A stretch of DNA of 64,000 bases from Rhodoblastus acidophilus (GTDB taxonomy: Bacteria; Pseudomonadota; Alphaproteobacteria; Rhizobiales; Beijerinckiaceae), in NCBI RefSeq assembly GCF_025961575.1, contig NZ_JAOQNX010000002.1, positions 1-64,000 on the forward strand, written 5' to 3'. The translations under genes and the position numbers were made by a program. How positions within the stretch are numbered: the stretch's first letter is position 1; every line of letters starts with the position of its first letter. Under the pieces are notes generated by a model. That model saw nothing but the letters and a program-made list of their open reading frames with translations, was not told the DNA's origin and made no database searches. Of the stretch, positions 8,349 through 15,867 are shown one piece after another.

Positions 8349-9118
8349 CGGGCGGTCCAGGGCACGATCACGGGTTCGCTGGCGTGCTCGCATCTAAAAA
8401 TGTCGATGGCGAAGACATCGGCCAATTGCGCGGACGACAGCACGGCGTCCGGCGTTCCCGCCGCCTCAAGGCGCCCGTCGCTGAGCAGCAGGACCCGGTC
8501 GGCGAAGCGGGCGGCCGCGCCGAGATCATGGGTGACGACGAAAACCAGCGCGCCCTCGCGCGCCTGGTGGCGCAGCAGCGCCATGATCGACAGCTGGTAA
8601 TGCGGATCGACGGAGGCCGTCGGCTCGTCGGCGAACAGGACCGGGGCTTGCGTCGCCAGCGCGCGGGCGACCGCGACGCGCCGCCGTTCGCCGCCGGACA
8701 GTTTTGTCACGGGACGATCGGCCATCGCCTGGAGATCGACGACATCGAGCGCCTGCTCGACGGCAAGGAGGTCGCGCCCGGAAAGCCGGTCGGGCCGCGA
8801 GGCGCCATGCGGAAAACGCCCGAGCGCGACGACGTCGCGGACCGGCAGCGGCCAATGGACGGAATCGTCCTGCGGCACATAGGCGAATTTTTGCGCGCGC
8901 TGCGCCACGGAAAGACCGCGCACGTCCACGCCGGCGAAAACCATGCCGCCTTCGCTGGGGATCAGGCCGGCCAAGGCGCGCAACAGCGTGGTCTTGCCGG
9001 CGCCGCTCGGCCCGACCAGCGCGACGAGACTGCCGTTTTCCGCATCAAAACAAATGCTTCGCAGGACCTGCCGGCCGGCGAGGCGGACGCTGAGGTCGCG
9101 GACTTCAAAACCGCTCAT
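8345..9118 (-). CDS. btuD: ABC transporter ATPase (BtuD-like)
   Basis: 257 residues. It has a Walker A (GPSGAGKTT, about residues 36-44), Q-loop (YVPQDD), ABC signature (LSGGERRRVAVARAL), Walker B (PVLFADEPTAS) and H-loop histidine (VVTHDLG). These are the features of FepC/BtuD-type ATPases that drive uptake of B12, siderophores or haem. It lies between the permease gene and the binding-protein gene and overlaps both by four bases, which supports one complex (two BtuC, two BtuD, one BtuF). The substrate is assigned from context. Confidence 0.85.
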   Translation of the reverse strand: MSGFEVRDLSVRLAGRQVLRSICFDAENGSLVALVGPSGAGKTTLLRALAGLIPSEGGMVFAGVDVRGLSVAQRAQKFAYVPQDDSVHWPLPVRDVVALGRFPHGASRPDRLSGRDLLAVEQALDVVDLQAMADRPVTKLSGGERRRVAVARALATQAPVLFADEPTASVDPHYQLSIMALLRHQAREGALVFVVTHDLGAAARFADRVLLLSDGRLEAAGTPDAVLSSAQLADVFAIDIFRCEHASEPVIVPWTAR

Positions 9119-10122
9119 GCCGCCGCCTCCAGTTTCCGGCGCTCGCGGAACACCAGATAGAGGAAGAAAGGCACGCCGATCAGCGAGGTGAGCACGCCGA
9201 CCTTGATCGAAGAGGTCGAGGGGATCAGGCGCACGGCGATGTCGGCGGCGAGCAGCAGCGCCGCGCCGGCAAAGGCGCTGGGCGCGAGCAGCCGGCCGGG
9301 ATCGTGCCCGACCAGCGGGCGCATCAGATGCGGCACGACCAGGCCGATAAAGCCGATGGTTCCCGAGACCGCGACCGAGGCGCCGACGCCCAGCGCCACG
9401 CCGAGAATGACGTGCAAGCGCAAAGCCGAGACATTGACGCCGAGGCTCTGCGCCGCCTCCTCGCCGAGACTCAGCACGCGAAACGCGTCGCGCCGGGCGA
9501 ACAGCAGAAAGGCGCCACAGGCCATGAACGGCCAGGCCAGCAGCACATGACGAAAGCTGCGGTCGTCCAGCGAACCCAGCAGCCAGAACGAGATTTCCAG
9601 CGCCGCGAACGGGCTCGCCGCCAGATTGAGCGCCAGCGCGGTGGCGGCGCCGGCGAGGCTCGACAGCGCCAGACCCGCGAGGATCAGCAGCAGCAGATTG
9701 GACTCGCGCCCGACAATGGCGACCAGGACGAAGGCGGACAGAAACGCCATCAGGATCGCCGACAGCGGCAAGGCGAAGGACAGGGCGTCGCCCAGACCCG
9801 TGGCGATGGCCAGCACCGCGCCGAAGGCCGCCGCCTGCGGCGCGCCGAACAGCGAGGGCGCCGCGAGCGGATTGCGCAACAACCCCTGCAAGGCCGCGCC
9901 GGAGAGGCCGTGCATGGCGCCGATGGTGGCGGCGAGCAGGGTGCGCGGCAGACGGATTTCCTGGACGATGGCGCGCTGCGCCTCGGTGGCGCCGCCGAAC
10001 AGGGCGTCCACGACCGTCGGGATCGGCAGATGCACGGCGCCGACGCCGAGAGACGCCAAAGCCAGCACGCAGACCAGCGCCGGAAGCAGCACATTCAGCA
10101 GGGAACGCTGGGATGACAGCAA
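9115..10122 (-). CDS. btuC: FecCD-family ABC permease (BtuC-like)
   Basis: 335 residues from a TTG start at 10122, chosen because an AGAGG ribosome-binding site lies 6 bases upstream and the length then fits the family (about 330). The ATG at 10221 would add 33 Arg/Pro-rich residues with no family likeness. Roughly ten hydrophobic segments are visible. FecCD hallmarks include IRLPRTLLAATIGAMHGLSG, LQGLLRNPLAAPSLFG, and GTIGFIGLVVPHLMRPLVGHD near the C-terminus. It is the membrane channel of the corrinoid importer. It is transcribed away from cobZ, so the 378-bp region 10123-10500 should hold its promoter; no B12 riboswitch was recognised there. Confidence 0.85.
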   Translation of the reverse strand: MLSSQRSLLNVLLPALVCVLALASLGVGAVHLPIPTVVDALFGGATEAQRAIVQEIRLPRTLLAATIGAMHGLSGAALQGLLRNPLAAPSLFGAPQAAAFGAVLAIATGLGDALSFALPLSAILMAFLSAFVLVAIVGRESNLLLLILAGLALSSLAGAATALALNLAASPFAALEISFWLLGSLDDRSFRHVLLAWPFMACGAFLLFARRDAFRVLSLGEEAAQSLGVNVSALRLHVILGVALGVGASVAVSGTIGFIGLVVPHLMRPLVGHDPGRLLAPSAFAGAALLLAADIAVRLIPSTSSIKVGVLTSLIGVPFFLYLVFRERRKLEAAA

Positions 10123-10200
10123 GAAAGACCTCTTTGCAGGCGAGCGCCTGCTCGAAGGCGCGAAAGGACCGTCTTGCGGTCGAGGCGGGGCAAGCCGCCA

Positions 10201-10238
10201 GTCCGTCTTACGCCCATCCATCCGGCGCGCAGACGGAC
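10201..10238 (-). promoter_or_regulatory. Inverted repeat in the btuC leader
   Basis: A perfect 8-bp inverted repeat, GTCCGTCT at 10201-10208 and AGACGGAC at 10231-10238, lies about 80-115 bp upstream of the preferred TTG start of btuC and encloses the alternative ATG (10221). It could be an operator or a leader hairpin. It has no B12-box or GCCACTG element. Function is inference. Confidence 0.4.
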
Positions 10239-10368
10239 TTCTCTGTAATTACGAATTTTTATTGACGCAAGGGTCGCCCGTCCGGGGCTGTTCACACGTC
10301 GCCAGACGGCTTACAAGGGCGCAAGTCGACAAACACGCAAGCATCCGGAAAAATATGCCGTTTGAGGT

Positions 10369-10470
10369 CGTCATGGCCGGGCCTGTTCGCGCGGCGCCGC
10401 AATGCGACTCGTTGCGGCATAGTCCTTCGCGGGTTGGCGTGGATGCCCGGGACAAGCCCGGGCATGACGT
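10369..10470. repeat. Palindromic intergenic repeat, GTCATGGCCGGGC type
   Basis: Ends GTCATGGCCGGGC (left) and GCCCGGGACAAGCCCGGGCATGAC (abbreviated here: GCCCGGGCATGAC, right) form an imperfect large inverted repeat with an inner GC-rich part. Elements ending in CCCGGGCATGAC are common between genes in Hyphomicrobiales. It lies between the divergent btuC and cobZ genes, 30 bp before the cobZ start. Confidence 0.6.
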
Positions 10471-10500
10471 GCGTGGCCGATGACCTCGTTCAGGGGCGAC

Positions 10501-11757
10501 ATGGCGCCAAACACAGTCGTGATCATCGGGGGCGGAATCGCCGGCCTGTGCGCCGCCATCGCGGCGCGCCGGCTCGGGGTCGACGCGCATGTGCTGGAAA
10601 GCGCCCCGCGCGCGCTGCGCGGCGGCAATGCGCGTCACGCCCGCAATTTTCGCATCGCCCACGAAACGCCGGTCTGGCACACGCCTGACGTCTATTCCGC
10701 CGCCGAGTTTCTGGCCGAACTGGAGAAAACAGGCTGCCCGGACGAGGGTTTTGCGCGCGGGCTGGTGGAGGATTCGGCTGGCGTCGCGGAGTGGCTGATG
10801 GGCTGCGGCGTCCTCCTGCAAGCCCCCGATGTCGGCGTGCTCCCCTATTCCCGGCGCACCGCTTTTCTGCTCGGCGGCGGCAAGGCGATGGTCAACGCGC
10901 TCTATGGCGCCGCGGCGCGCCTGGGCGTGAGCTTCGATTACGAAAGCGAGGCGGTCGGGCTCACCGAGGTTTTGGGCGGCTGGGAGGCGGAGGTCACGAC
11001 TGGCGCAATGAAAAAACGGATCTTTGCGCGGGCCGTCGTCGTCGCTTCCGGCGGCCCCGGCGGCGATCCCGACTGGCGAAAGCAACACATTGGCGAAGGC
11101 GTATTGCTGCGAGGCGCCCGGTCTTCCAACGGTCGGCTGATGCAACTTTTGGCGGAACGCGGCTGCAAAACCCTCGGCGACCCCTCCTCCTGCCATATGG
11201 TCGCCGTGGACGCGCGGGGGCCGGAGGATGACGGCGGCATCGTCACCCGCATCACCGCCATTCCGCACGGACTGGTGGTGGACCGCCACGGGCGACGCGT
11301 CGAACTGGCGGGCGCGAGCCCAAAAAAATCCCATTACGCCCAATGGGGGGCGCGGATCGCAGCTTGCGACGGCGGCGTGGCGTTTCTCATCCTCGACGCG
11401 CACGGGTTTGCCAAAACCCTGCCGGCGGCGCTGGCGCCGATCCGCGCCGATAGGCTCGATGCGCTCGCCGGCAAGCTGGGGCTTGACGGCGCCGCATTGG
11501 CGGAAAGCGCTCCCCTTGGCGCGCCGCCGTTTTTCGCCTTTCCCATGCGCGCAGGCCTGACTTTCGTGCATTACGGTCTGGCGGCGGACGCGGACATGCG
11601 CCTGTGCAGGGAAGGCAACACAAGCCTGTTCGGCGCGGGCATGATCGTTGCGCCCAATTTTTTCACGCGGGGCTATATGGCCGGGCTGGGATTGACGCTG
11701 TCCGCCGTCACGGGACGGCGCGCCGGGGAGGCCGCCGCGCGCCATGTCCTCAACTGA
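10501..11757 (+). CDS. cobZ: FAD-dependent subunit of a split CobZ (TcuA-like flavoprotein)
   Basis: 418 residues. An N-terminal FAD dinucleotide-binding motif (VVIIGGGIAGLCAAIAARR) and the ARHARNFRIAHE segment, followed by a C-terminal FAD-contact region (LFGAGMIVAPNF, YMAGLGLTLSAVTGRRAGE), place it in the fumarate-reductase/tricarballylate dehydrogenase (TcuA) group. In Rhodobacter capsulatus, CobZ is a TcuA-TcuB fusion that replaces CobG and makes precorrin-3B from precorrin-3A. Here no cobG is seen, the flanks are cob genes, and the TcuB-like half is the next gene (overlap 14 bp). I therefore call the pair a split CobZ. Tricarballylate dehydrogenase is the alternative but is unlikely in this setting. 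The start at 10501 has an AGGGG ribosome-binding site; 10480 is possible. Confidence 0.8.
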   Translation: MAPNTVVIIGGGIAGLCAAIAARRLGVDAHVLESAPRALRGGNARHARNFRIAHETPVWHTPDVYSAAEFLAELEKTGCPDEGFARGLVEDSAGVAEWLMGCGVLLQAPDVGVLPYSRRTAFLLGGGKAMVNALYGAAARLGVSFDYESEAVGLTEVLGGWEAEVTTGAMKKRIFARAVVVASGGPGGDPDWRKQHIGEGVLLRGARSSNGRLMQLLAERGCKTLGDPSSCHMVAVDARGPEDDGGIVTRITAIPHGLVVDRHGRRVELAGASPKKSHYAQWGARIAACDGGVAFLILDAHGFAKTLPAALAPIRADRLDALAGKLGLDGAALAESAPLGAPPFFAFPMRAGLTFVHYGLAADADMRLCREGNTSLFGAGMIVAPNFFTRGYMAGLGLTLSAVTGRRAGEAAARHVLN

Positions 11758-12820
11758 TGAAGCCGACCGCATCCTGAGGATTTGCGCCGCCTGCATGTAT
11801 TGCGACGGCCTGTGCCCGGTGTTCCCGGCGCTGGCGGGCCAGCGCGATGATTTTGGCGACGCCTATCTCGCCAATCTCTGCCACAATTGCCGCGCCTGCT
11901 GGCACGCCTGCCAATATGCCCCGCCCCATCCCTTCGCCGTCAACGCGCCCGCCGTGCTGGCGCGGGTGCGGCGGCAAACCTATGCGGACCATGTCTGGCC
12001 GCGGGTCCTGCGCCATGGTTTTGAACGGCCGGCGCTCGGCGCGGTTTTTCTCGTCGCCGCGGCCCTTTTGACGCTGGCAATGCTAACCTTCGCCTCCTCG
12101 CACGGACAATCCGGCTTTTACTCCGTCGTCCCCTGGGGCGTGATGGCGGGCCTGGGCGGCGGCGCCCTGACTTTTGCGACCATCAGCATGGCGGTTTCGA
12201 CCCTGCGGTTTTGGCGGACGATTTCCGCGGATTTGCAGCCCGGCCGGCTCGGCCCGGCGCTGTGGCGGGCCGCCATGGACATTGTCACCCTGCGCCACCT
12301 CGACGGCGGCGGCCCCGGTTGCCATGACATCGGCCCCGGCTTTTCGCGGAGCCGAAAAATTTTCCATCACCTGATGGCGGGCGGCGTGCTGCTGGCTTTC
12401 GCCTCAACCCTTGTCGCCGCTGCTTACGAGCATTTTTGGGGGCTCTCCCCGCCCTTCCCGCTCGCCAGCCCGCCGGTGCTATTGGGACTGGCGGGCGGTC
12501 TCGGCATTGTCGCGGGCGCGGCGGGTCTGCTGGCGCTCGAAACGCGGATGGAGCGCGAGGTCTCGGAACCCGGCGAAACCCAGCTCAACGTCATTTTCCT
12601 GATCGCCCTGCAGCTCGTTGCGCTGAGCGGCCTCGCCTTGCTGTTTTTCCGCGATACCCCGGCGATGGGACCGCTGCTGCTGGGCCACCTCAGCCTCGTC
12701 ACCGGCTTTTTTCTCGCCCTGCCCGCGACCAAGGCGCTGCACGCGCCGTTCCGCGCCGCCGCGCTGCTGCGCCACGCCTTTTCGCGAACGCCCAAAACCC
12801 GAGCTGTCGCGTCGGATTGA
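11744..12820 (+). CDS. cobZ: Iron-sulphur/membrane subunit of a split CobZ (TcuB-like)
   Basis: 358 residues. The N-terminus has two 4Fe-4S-type cysteine clusters, CAACMYCDGLCP and CHNCRACWHAC. The rest is membrane-embedded with about six hydrophobic segments (for example AVFLVAAALLTLAMLTF, LMAGGVLLAFASTLVAAA, LIALQLVALSGLALLFF). Histidines in the membrane part (CHDIGPGF, FHHLMAGG) could bind a b-type haem. This is the layout of TcuB/CitB proteins and of the C-terminal half of CobZ, which re-oxidises the flavin. The start overlaps the flavoprotein gene by 14 bases. Together the two genes should carry out the precorrin-3B step. Confidence 0.8.
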   Translation: MSSTDEADRILRICAACMYCDGLCPVFPALAGQRDDFGDAYLANLCHNCRACWHACQYAPPHPFAVNAPAVLARVRRQTYADHVWPRVLRHGFERPALGAVFLVAAALLTLAMLTFASSHGQSGFYSVVPWGVMAGLGGGALTFATISMAVSTLRFWRTISADLQPGRLGPALWRAAMDIVTLRHLDGGGPGCHDIGPGFSRSRKIFHHLMAGGVLLAFASTLVAAAYEHFWGLSPPFPLASPPVLLGLAGGLGIVAGAAGLLALETRMEREVSEPGETQLNVIFLIALQLVALSGLALLFFRDTPAMGPLLLGHLSLVTGFFLALPATKALHAPFRAAALLRHAFSRTPKTRAVASD

Positions 12821-12822
12821 CA

Positions 12823-12981
12823 AGGGCGACCGTCTCGGCCAAGTAGGCGCCGCGACGGTCCTCGCGCAAAAAATGCGCAGGCGCCCTCGGCAAGCCGAAA
12901 GGCTTGATCCGAAAGCCTCAAACCCGTCCAGAGCTGGAAGACTTGGGGACGTCTCGTTGGGGGCGCGTCAAAACCCGCCCC
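12823..12981 (+). promoter_or_regulatory. Candidate structured leader RNA upstream of cobH
   Basis: The 177-bp gap before cobH folds on inspection into a three-way junction. The outer stem is AGGGC (12823-12827) with GCCCT (12883-12887). It encloses GACCGTC/GACGGTC (12828-12834/12854-12860) and GCGCA/TGCGC (12864-12868/12874-12878). A hairpin AGGCTT/AAGCCT follows (12900-12905/12913-12918). A last hairpin GGGGCG/CGCCCC (12960-12965/12976-12981) ends 3 bases before the GGGAG ribosome-binding site of cobH. It lacks the conserved boxes of the B12 riboswitch. It may be an attenuator, a riboswitch of unknown class, or chance GC-rich pairing. Confidence 0.4.
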
Positions 12982-12997
12982 GATGGGAGTGAGCGTC

Positions 12998-13630
12998 ATG
13001 TCGAGCTATGATTATGTCCGCGAAGGCGACGAAATCTACCGCCGCTCCTTCGCCATCATCCGCAGCGAGGCGGATTTGGGTCGGTTCGCGCCGGGCGTGG
13101 AGGAACGCCTCGCCGTGCGCATCATCCACGCCTGCGGCATGACCGAAGTCGCCTCGGCCCTCGCCTTTGCGCCCGGCGCGGCGGAAGCCGGCGCGGCGGC
13201 TTTGGCGGCCGGAGCGCCGATTTTTTGCGACGCGCAAATGGTCGCCCATGGGGTCACCCGCGCCCGGCTGCCCGCCAACAACGAAGTCATCTGCACCCTG
13301 TCCGACCCGCGCGTGCCCGAGCAGGCGAAGGCGCGCGGCCTGACCCGCTCGGCGGTCGCCGCCGATCTGTGGCGGGATCGGCTGGCCGGCTCGGTGGTCG
13401 CCATCGGCAATGCGCCGACCACATTGTTTCGTCTTCTCGAAATGTTCGCCGAGGGCGCGCCCATGCCGGCCTGCATCATCGGCATGCCCGTCGGCTTTGT
13501 CGGCGCGGCCGAATCCAAGGATGCGCTGATCGAATTCCCGGGCGCGCCGCATCTGGTGGTGCGCGGACGGCGCGGCGGCAGCGCCATGGCGGCGGCGGCG
13601 ATCAATGCGCTCGCGAGCGCGAAGGAGTGA
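12998..13630 (+). CDS. cobH: Precorrin-8X methylmutase (CobH)
   Basis: 210 residues, the usual CobH length. It moves the C11 methyl group to C12, turning precorrin-8X into hydrogenobyrinic acid. Recognised by YDYVREGDEIYRRSFAIIR at the N-terminus, the catalytic-His region RIIHACGM, MVAHGVTRARLP, SVVAIGNAPTTLF and GMPVGFVGAAESK. The start at 12998 (MSSYDY) has GGAG 8 bases upstream; the in-frame ATG at 12983 has no such site. It is the first gene of the cobH-cobI-cobJ run and is preceded by an unusually long, structured leader. Its stop overlaps an in-frame GTG that could also start cobI. Confidence 0.95.
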   Translation: MSSYDYVREGDEIYRRSFAIIRSEADLGRFAPGVEERLAVRIIHACGMTEVASALAFAPGAAEAGAAALAAGAPIFCDAQMVAHGVTRARLPANNEVICTLSDPRVPEQAKARGLTRSAVAADLWRDRLAGSVVAIGNAPTTLFRLLEMFAEGAPMPACIIGMPVGFVGAAESKDALIEFPGAPHLVVRGRRGGSAMAAAAINALASAKE

Positions 13631-13632
13631 GC

Positions 13633-14358
13633 GTGTCGGGTCGTCTCTATGGCATAGGTCTGGGTCCGGGCGATCCCGAACTTTTGACCGTGAAGGCCGT
13701 GCGGCTGCTGAAAAGCTGTTCGGTCGTCGCCTATTTTTGCAAGTCGGGCCGACGCGGCAATGCGCGCGCCATCGCCGACCGCTGGATTCCGGAAGGTTGC
13801 GAGGAATTGCCGCTCGGCTATCCGCTGACCACGGAAGTTCCGTTCGACTCGCCCGAATATGTGTCGGCGCTCTCAGGTTTTTACGAGGAGGCGCGGGCCA
13901 GACTGGCGGAACGGCTGCGCAACGGCCAGGATGTGGCGCTGATCGCCGAGGGCGATCCGCTGTTCTACGGCTCGTTCATGCATTTGTTCATCCGTCTCAA
14001 GGACGAATTTGACACTGAGATCGTGCCTGGAGTCACCGGCATGGCCGGCTGCGCCGCGGCGGCGGGCGCGCCGATGACCTGGGGCGACGACATTTTGTCG
14101 GTGCTGCCGGGCACCCTGCCCTACGAGGCCCTGGTGGAAAAGCTGCGCCAGACCGACGCCGCCGTGGTGATGAAGCTCGGCAAGAATTTCGGCAAGGTGC
14201 GGCGCGCCTTCGCCGAGACCGGCCGGCTGGAGCGGGCCATCTATGTCGAGCGCGGCGCCATGCCGGATCAAAAGGTGATCCCGCTGGCCGAAAAGCTTAG
14301 CGATGACGCGCCCTATTTCTCGCTGATCCTGATGCCGGGACAGGGGCGGCGGCCATGA
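13633..14358 (+). CDS. cobI: Precorrin-2 C20-methyltransferase (CobI)
   Basis: 241 residues. SAM-dependent methylation of precorrin-2 at C20 to precorrin-3A, the entry step into the corrin branch. Tetrapyrrole-methylase motifs: YGIGLGPGDPELLTVKA at the start, IAEGDPLFYGSFMHL and VPGVTGMAGCAAAAG. The GTG at 13633 is preferred (GGAG 5 bases upstream, inside the cobH end); the GTG at 13627 overlapping the cobH stop is an alternative. Its stop overlaps the start of cobJ (ATGA). Its product is the substrate for the CobZ pair encoded upstream. Confidence 0.95.
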   Translation: MSGRLYGIGLGPGDPELLTVKAVRLLKSCSVVAYFCKSGRRGNARAIADRWIPEGCEELPLGYPLTTEVPFDSPEYVSALSGFYEEARARLAERLRNGQDVALIAEGDPLFYGSFMHLFIRLKDEFDTEIVPGVTGMAGCAAAAGAPMTWGDDILSVLPGTLPYEALVEKLRQTDAAVVMKLGKNFGKVRRAFAETGRLERAIYVERGAMPDQKVIPLAEKLSDDAPYFSLILMPGQGRRP

Positions 14359-15116
14359 CCGGAAAAATTTTTGTGATCGGCCTCGGGCCGGGGCCGGCGC
14401 ATTGGCTGACCCCCGAAGCCAGCGCCGTTCTTGAACAAGTGACCGATCTCATCGGCTATTTTTCCTATGTTGACCGCATTGCGCCTCGCCCCGGCCTGAC
14501 CATCCATGGCAGCGACAACCGCGTCGAACTCGACCGTTCTCGCCATGCTCTGGAACTGGCCTGTTCGGGAAAAATCGTCGGGGTGGTCTCGGGCGGCGAT
14601 CCCGGCGTGTTCGCCATGGCGGCGGCTGTGCTGGAGGCGGTCGAGAATGGGCCGGAAGAGTGGCGCGGCCTCGATATCGAGGTTTTGCCCGGCGTGAGCG
14701 CCATGCAGGCGGCGGCGGCGCGGCTGGGCGCCCCGCTTGGCGGCGATTTCTGCGCCATTTCGCTCTCCGACAATCTCAAACCCTGGGAGCTGATCGAGCG
14801 CCGGCTCAAGGCGGCCTCGGACGGCGATTTTGTTGTCGCCCTCTACAATCCCGCGTCGAAAGCGCGGCCGAAACAGATTTTCGACGCCTTCGCTTTGCTG
14901 CGGACCCTGCGTCCCGCCTCAACCCCGGTCGCTTTCGCGCGCGCGGTCGGCCGGCCCGACGAGCGCATCGTTCTGACAACGCTTGGCGAGGCCGATCCGG
15001 GCCTCGCCGACATGAGCACGCTGGTCATGATCGGCGCCACCACCACGCATCTGATCGCGCGACCGGACGGGCGGCCGTTCGTGCTGACCCCGCGCTTCTA
15101 TGAGGCCGGACAGTGA
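14355..15116 (+). CDS. cobJ: Precorrin-3B C17-methyltransferase (CobJ)
   Basis: 253 residues. Methylates precorrin-3B at C17 with ring contraction to give precorrin-4. Motifs: VIGLGPGPAHWLTPEA, the CobJ/CbiH-typical IGYFSYVDRI, VVSGGDPGVFAMAA, LPGVSAMQAAAARLGAPLG and VALYNPASKARP. It overlaps cobI by four bases. The last 19 bases overlap the 3' end of cobK on the other strand, so cobJ and cobK are convergent. It acts directly on the product of the CobZ system. Confidence 0.95.
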   Translation: MTGKIFVIGLGPGPAHWLTPEASAVLEQVTDLIGYFSYVDRIAPRPGLTIHGSDNRVELDRSRHALELACSGKIVGVVSGGDPGVFAMAAAVLEAVENGPEEWRGLDIEVLPGVSAMQAAAARLGAPLGGDFCAISLSDNLKPWELIERRLKAASDGDFVVALYNPASKARPKQIFDAFALLRTLRPASTPVAFARAVGRPDERIVLTTLGEADPGLADMSTLVMIGATTTHLIARPDGRPFVLTPRFYEAGQ

Positions 15117-15844
15117 GCCTCGATCCACGCCAGCGCGTCCCCGATGTTTTCGAACACCGGGCGCTCCGGCGTTTTCGGGCGGCGGATCATCACCACCGGC
15201 AGTTTTTCCACGCGCGCCGCGTCGATTTTGGCGCGCGTCGCCTCGCCGCCAGCGTTTTTGCTCACCAAAATGTCGATCTTCTTGTCGCGCATCAGGGCGA
15301 TTTCGTCGGCGACCGTGAACGGCCCGCGCGCCAGCACCAGATCGAGCGAGGCGGGCAGCGCCTCGGCGTCGGGCGCGTCGATGGCGCGCAGGACGAAATG
15401 ATGCGGGCTTCCGGCAAAGGCGCCCGCCTGCTGGCGGCCGATGGCGAGGAACACGTTTTTTTTCGGCGTCTCCCCAAGAGCAGCGGCGGCCTCCACGGCG
15501 CTGTCCACCTCGATCCAGTCGTCGCCCTCGCCGGCAACCCACGGGGCGCGTGTGAAGGCGCACAGCGGCGTGTTGGTCGCCGCACAGGCTTGCGCCGCAT
15601 TGCGCTTCATTTGGGCGGCGAAGGGGTGCGTGGCGTCGATCACGGCGTTGATGCGCTCGTCCCGGAGATAGGACACCAAACCTTCGACGCCGCCAAACCC
15701 GCCGCTGCGCGTCGGCAGGGGCATGGGAGCGGGGTTTTTGGTGCGCCCGGCCAGCGACAGGATGGCGTCGAGATCGGCGCGTTGCGAAAGGGTTTTCGCC
15801 AGCAAGGTCGCCTCGCTGGAGCCGCCGAGAATCAATATTCGCAT
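15098..15844 (-). CDS. cobK: Precorrin-6A reductase (CobK)
   Basis: 248 residues. NADPH-dependent reduction of precorrin-6A to precorrin-6B. The N-terminus MRILILGGSSEATLLAKTL is the nucleotide-binding glycine motif. INAVIDATHPFAAQM and ILVSKNAGGEATRAKIDAA are typical of the CobK/CbiJ family. It is the only cob biosynthesis gene of this arm on the minus strand; it lies between cobJ (3' ends overlap 19 bp) and cobL (divergent, starts 23 bp apart). It is therefore transcribed separately from its neighbours. Confidence 0.93.
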   Translation of the reverse strand: MRILILGGSSEATLLAKTLSQRADLDAILSLAGRTKNPAPMPLPTRSGGFGGVEGLVSYLRDERINAVIDATHPFAAQMKRNAAQACAATNTPLCAFTRAPWVAGEGDDWIEVDSAVEAAAALGETPKKNVFLAIGRQQAGAFAGSPHHFVLRAIDAPDAEALPASLDLVLARGPFTVADEIALMRDKKIDILVSKNAGGEATRAKIDAARVEKLPVVMIRRPKTPERPVFENIGDALAWIEAHCPAS

Positions 15845-15867
15845 AACAAACCTTTGGGGTCCTGGTC

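Noticed and set aside
10222-10500. B12 riboswitch before btuC or cobZ
   Set aside because: No GCCACTG or AGTCAG-GACC-GCC box was found on either strand; only a palindromic repeat and a simple inverted repeat are present.
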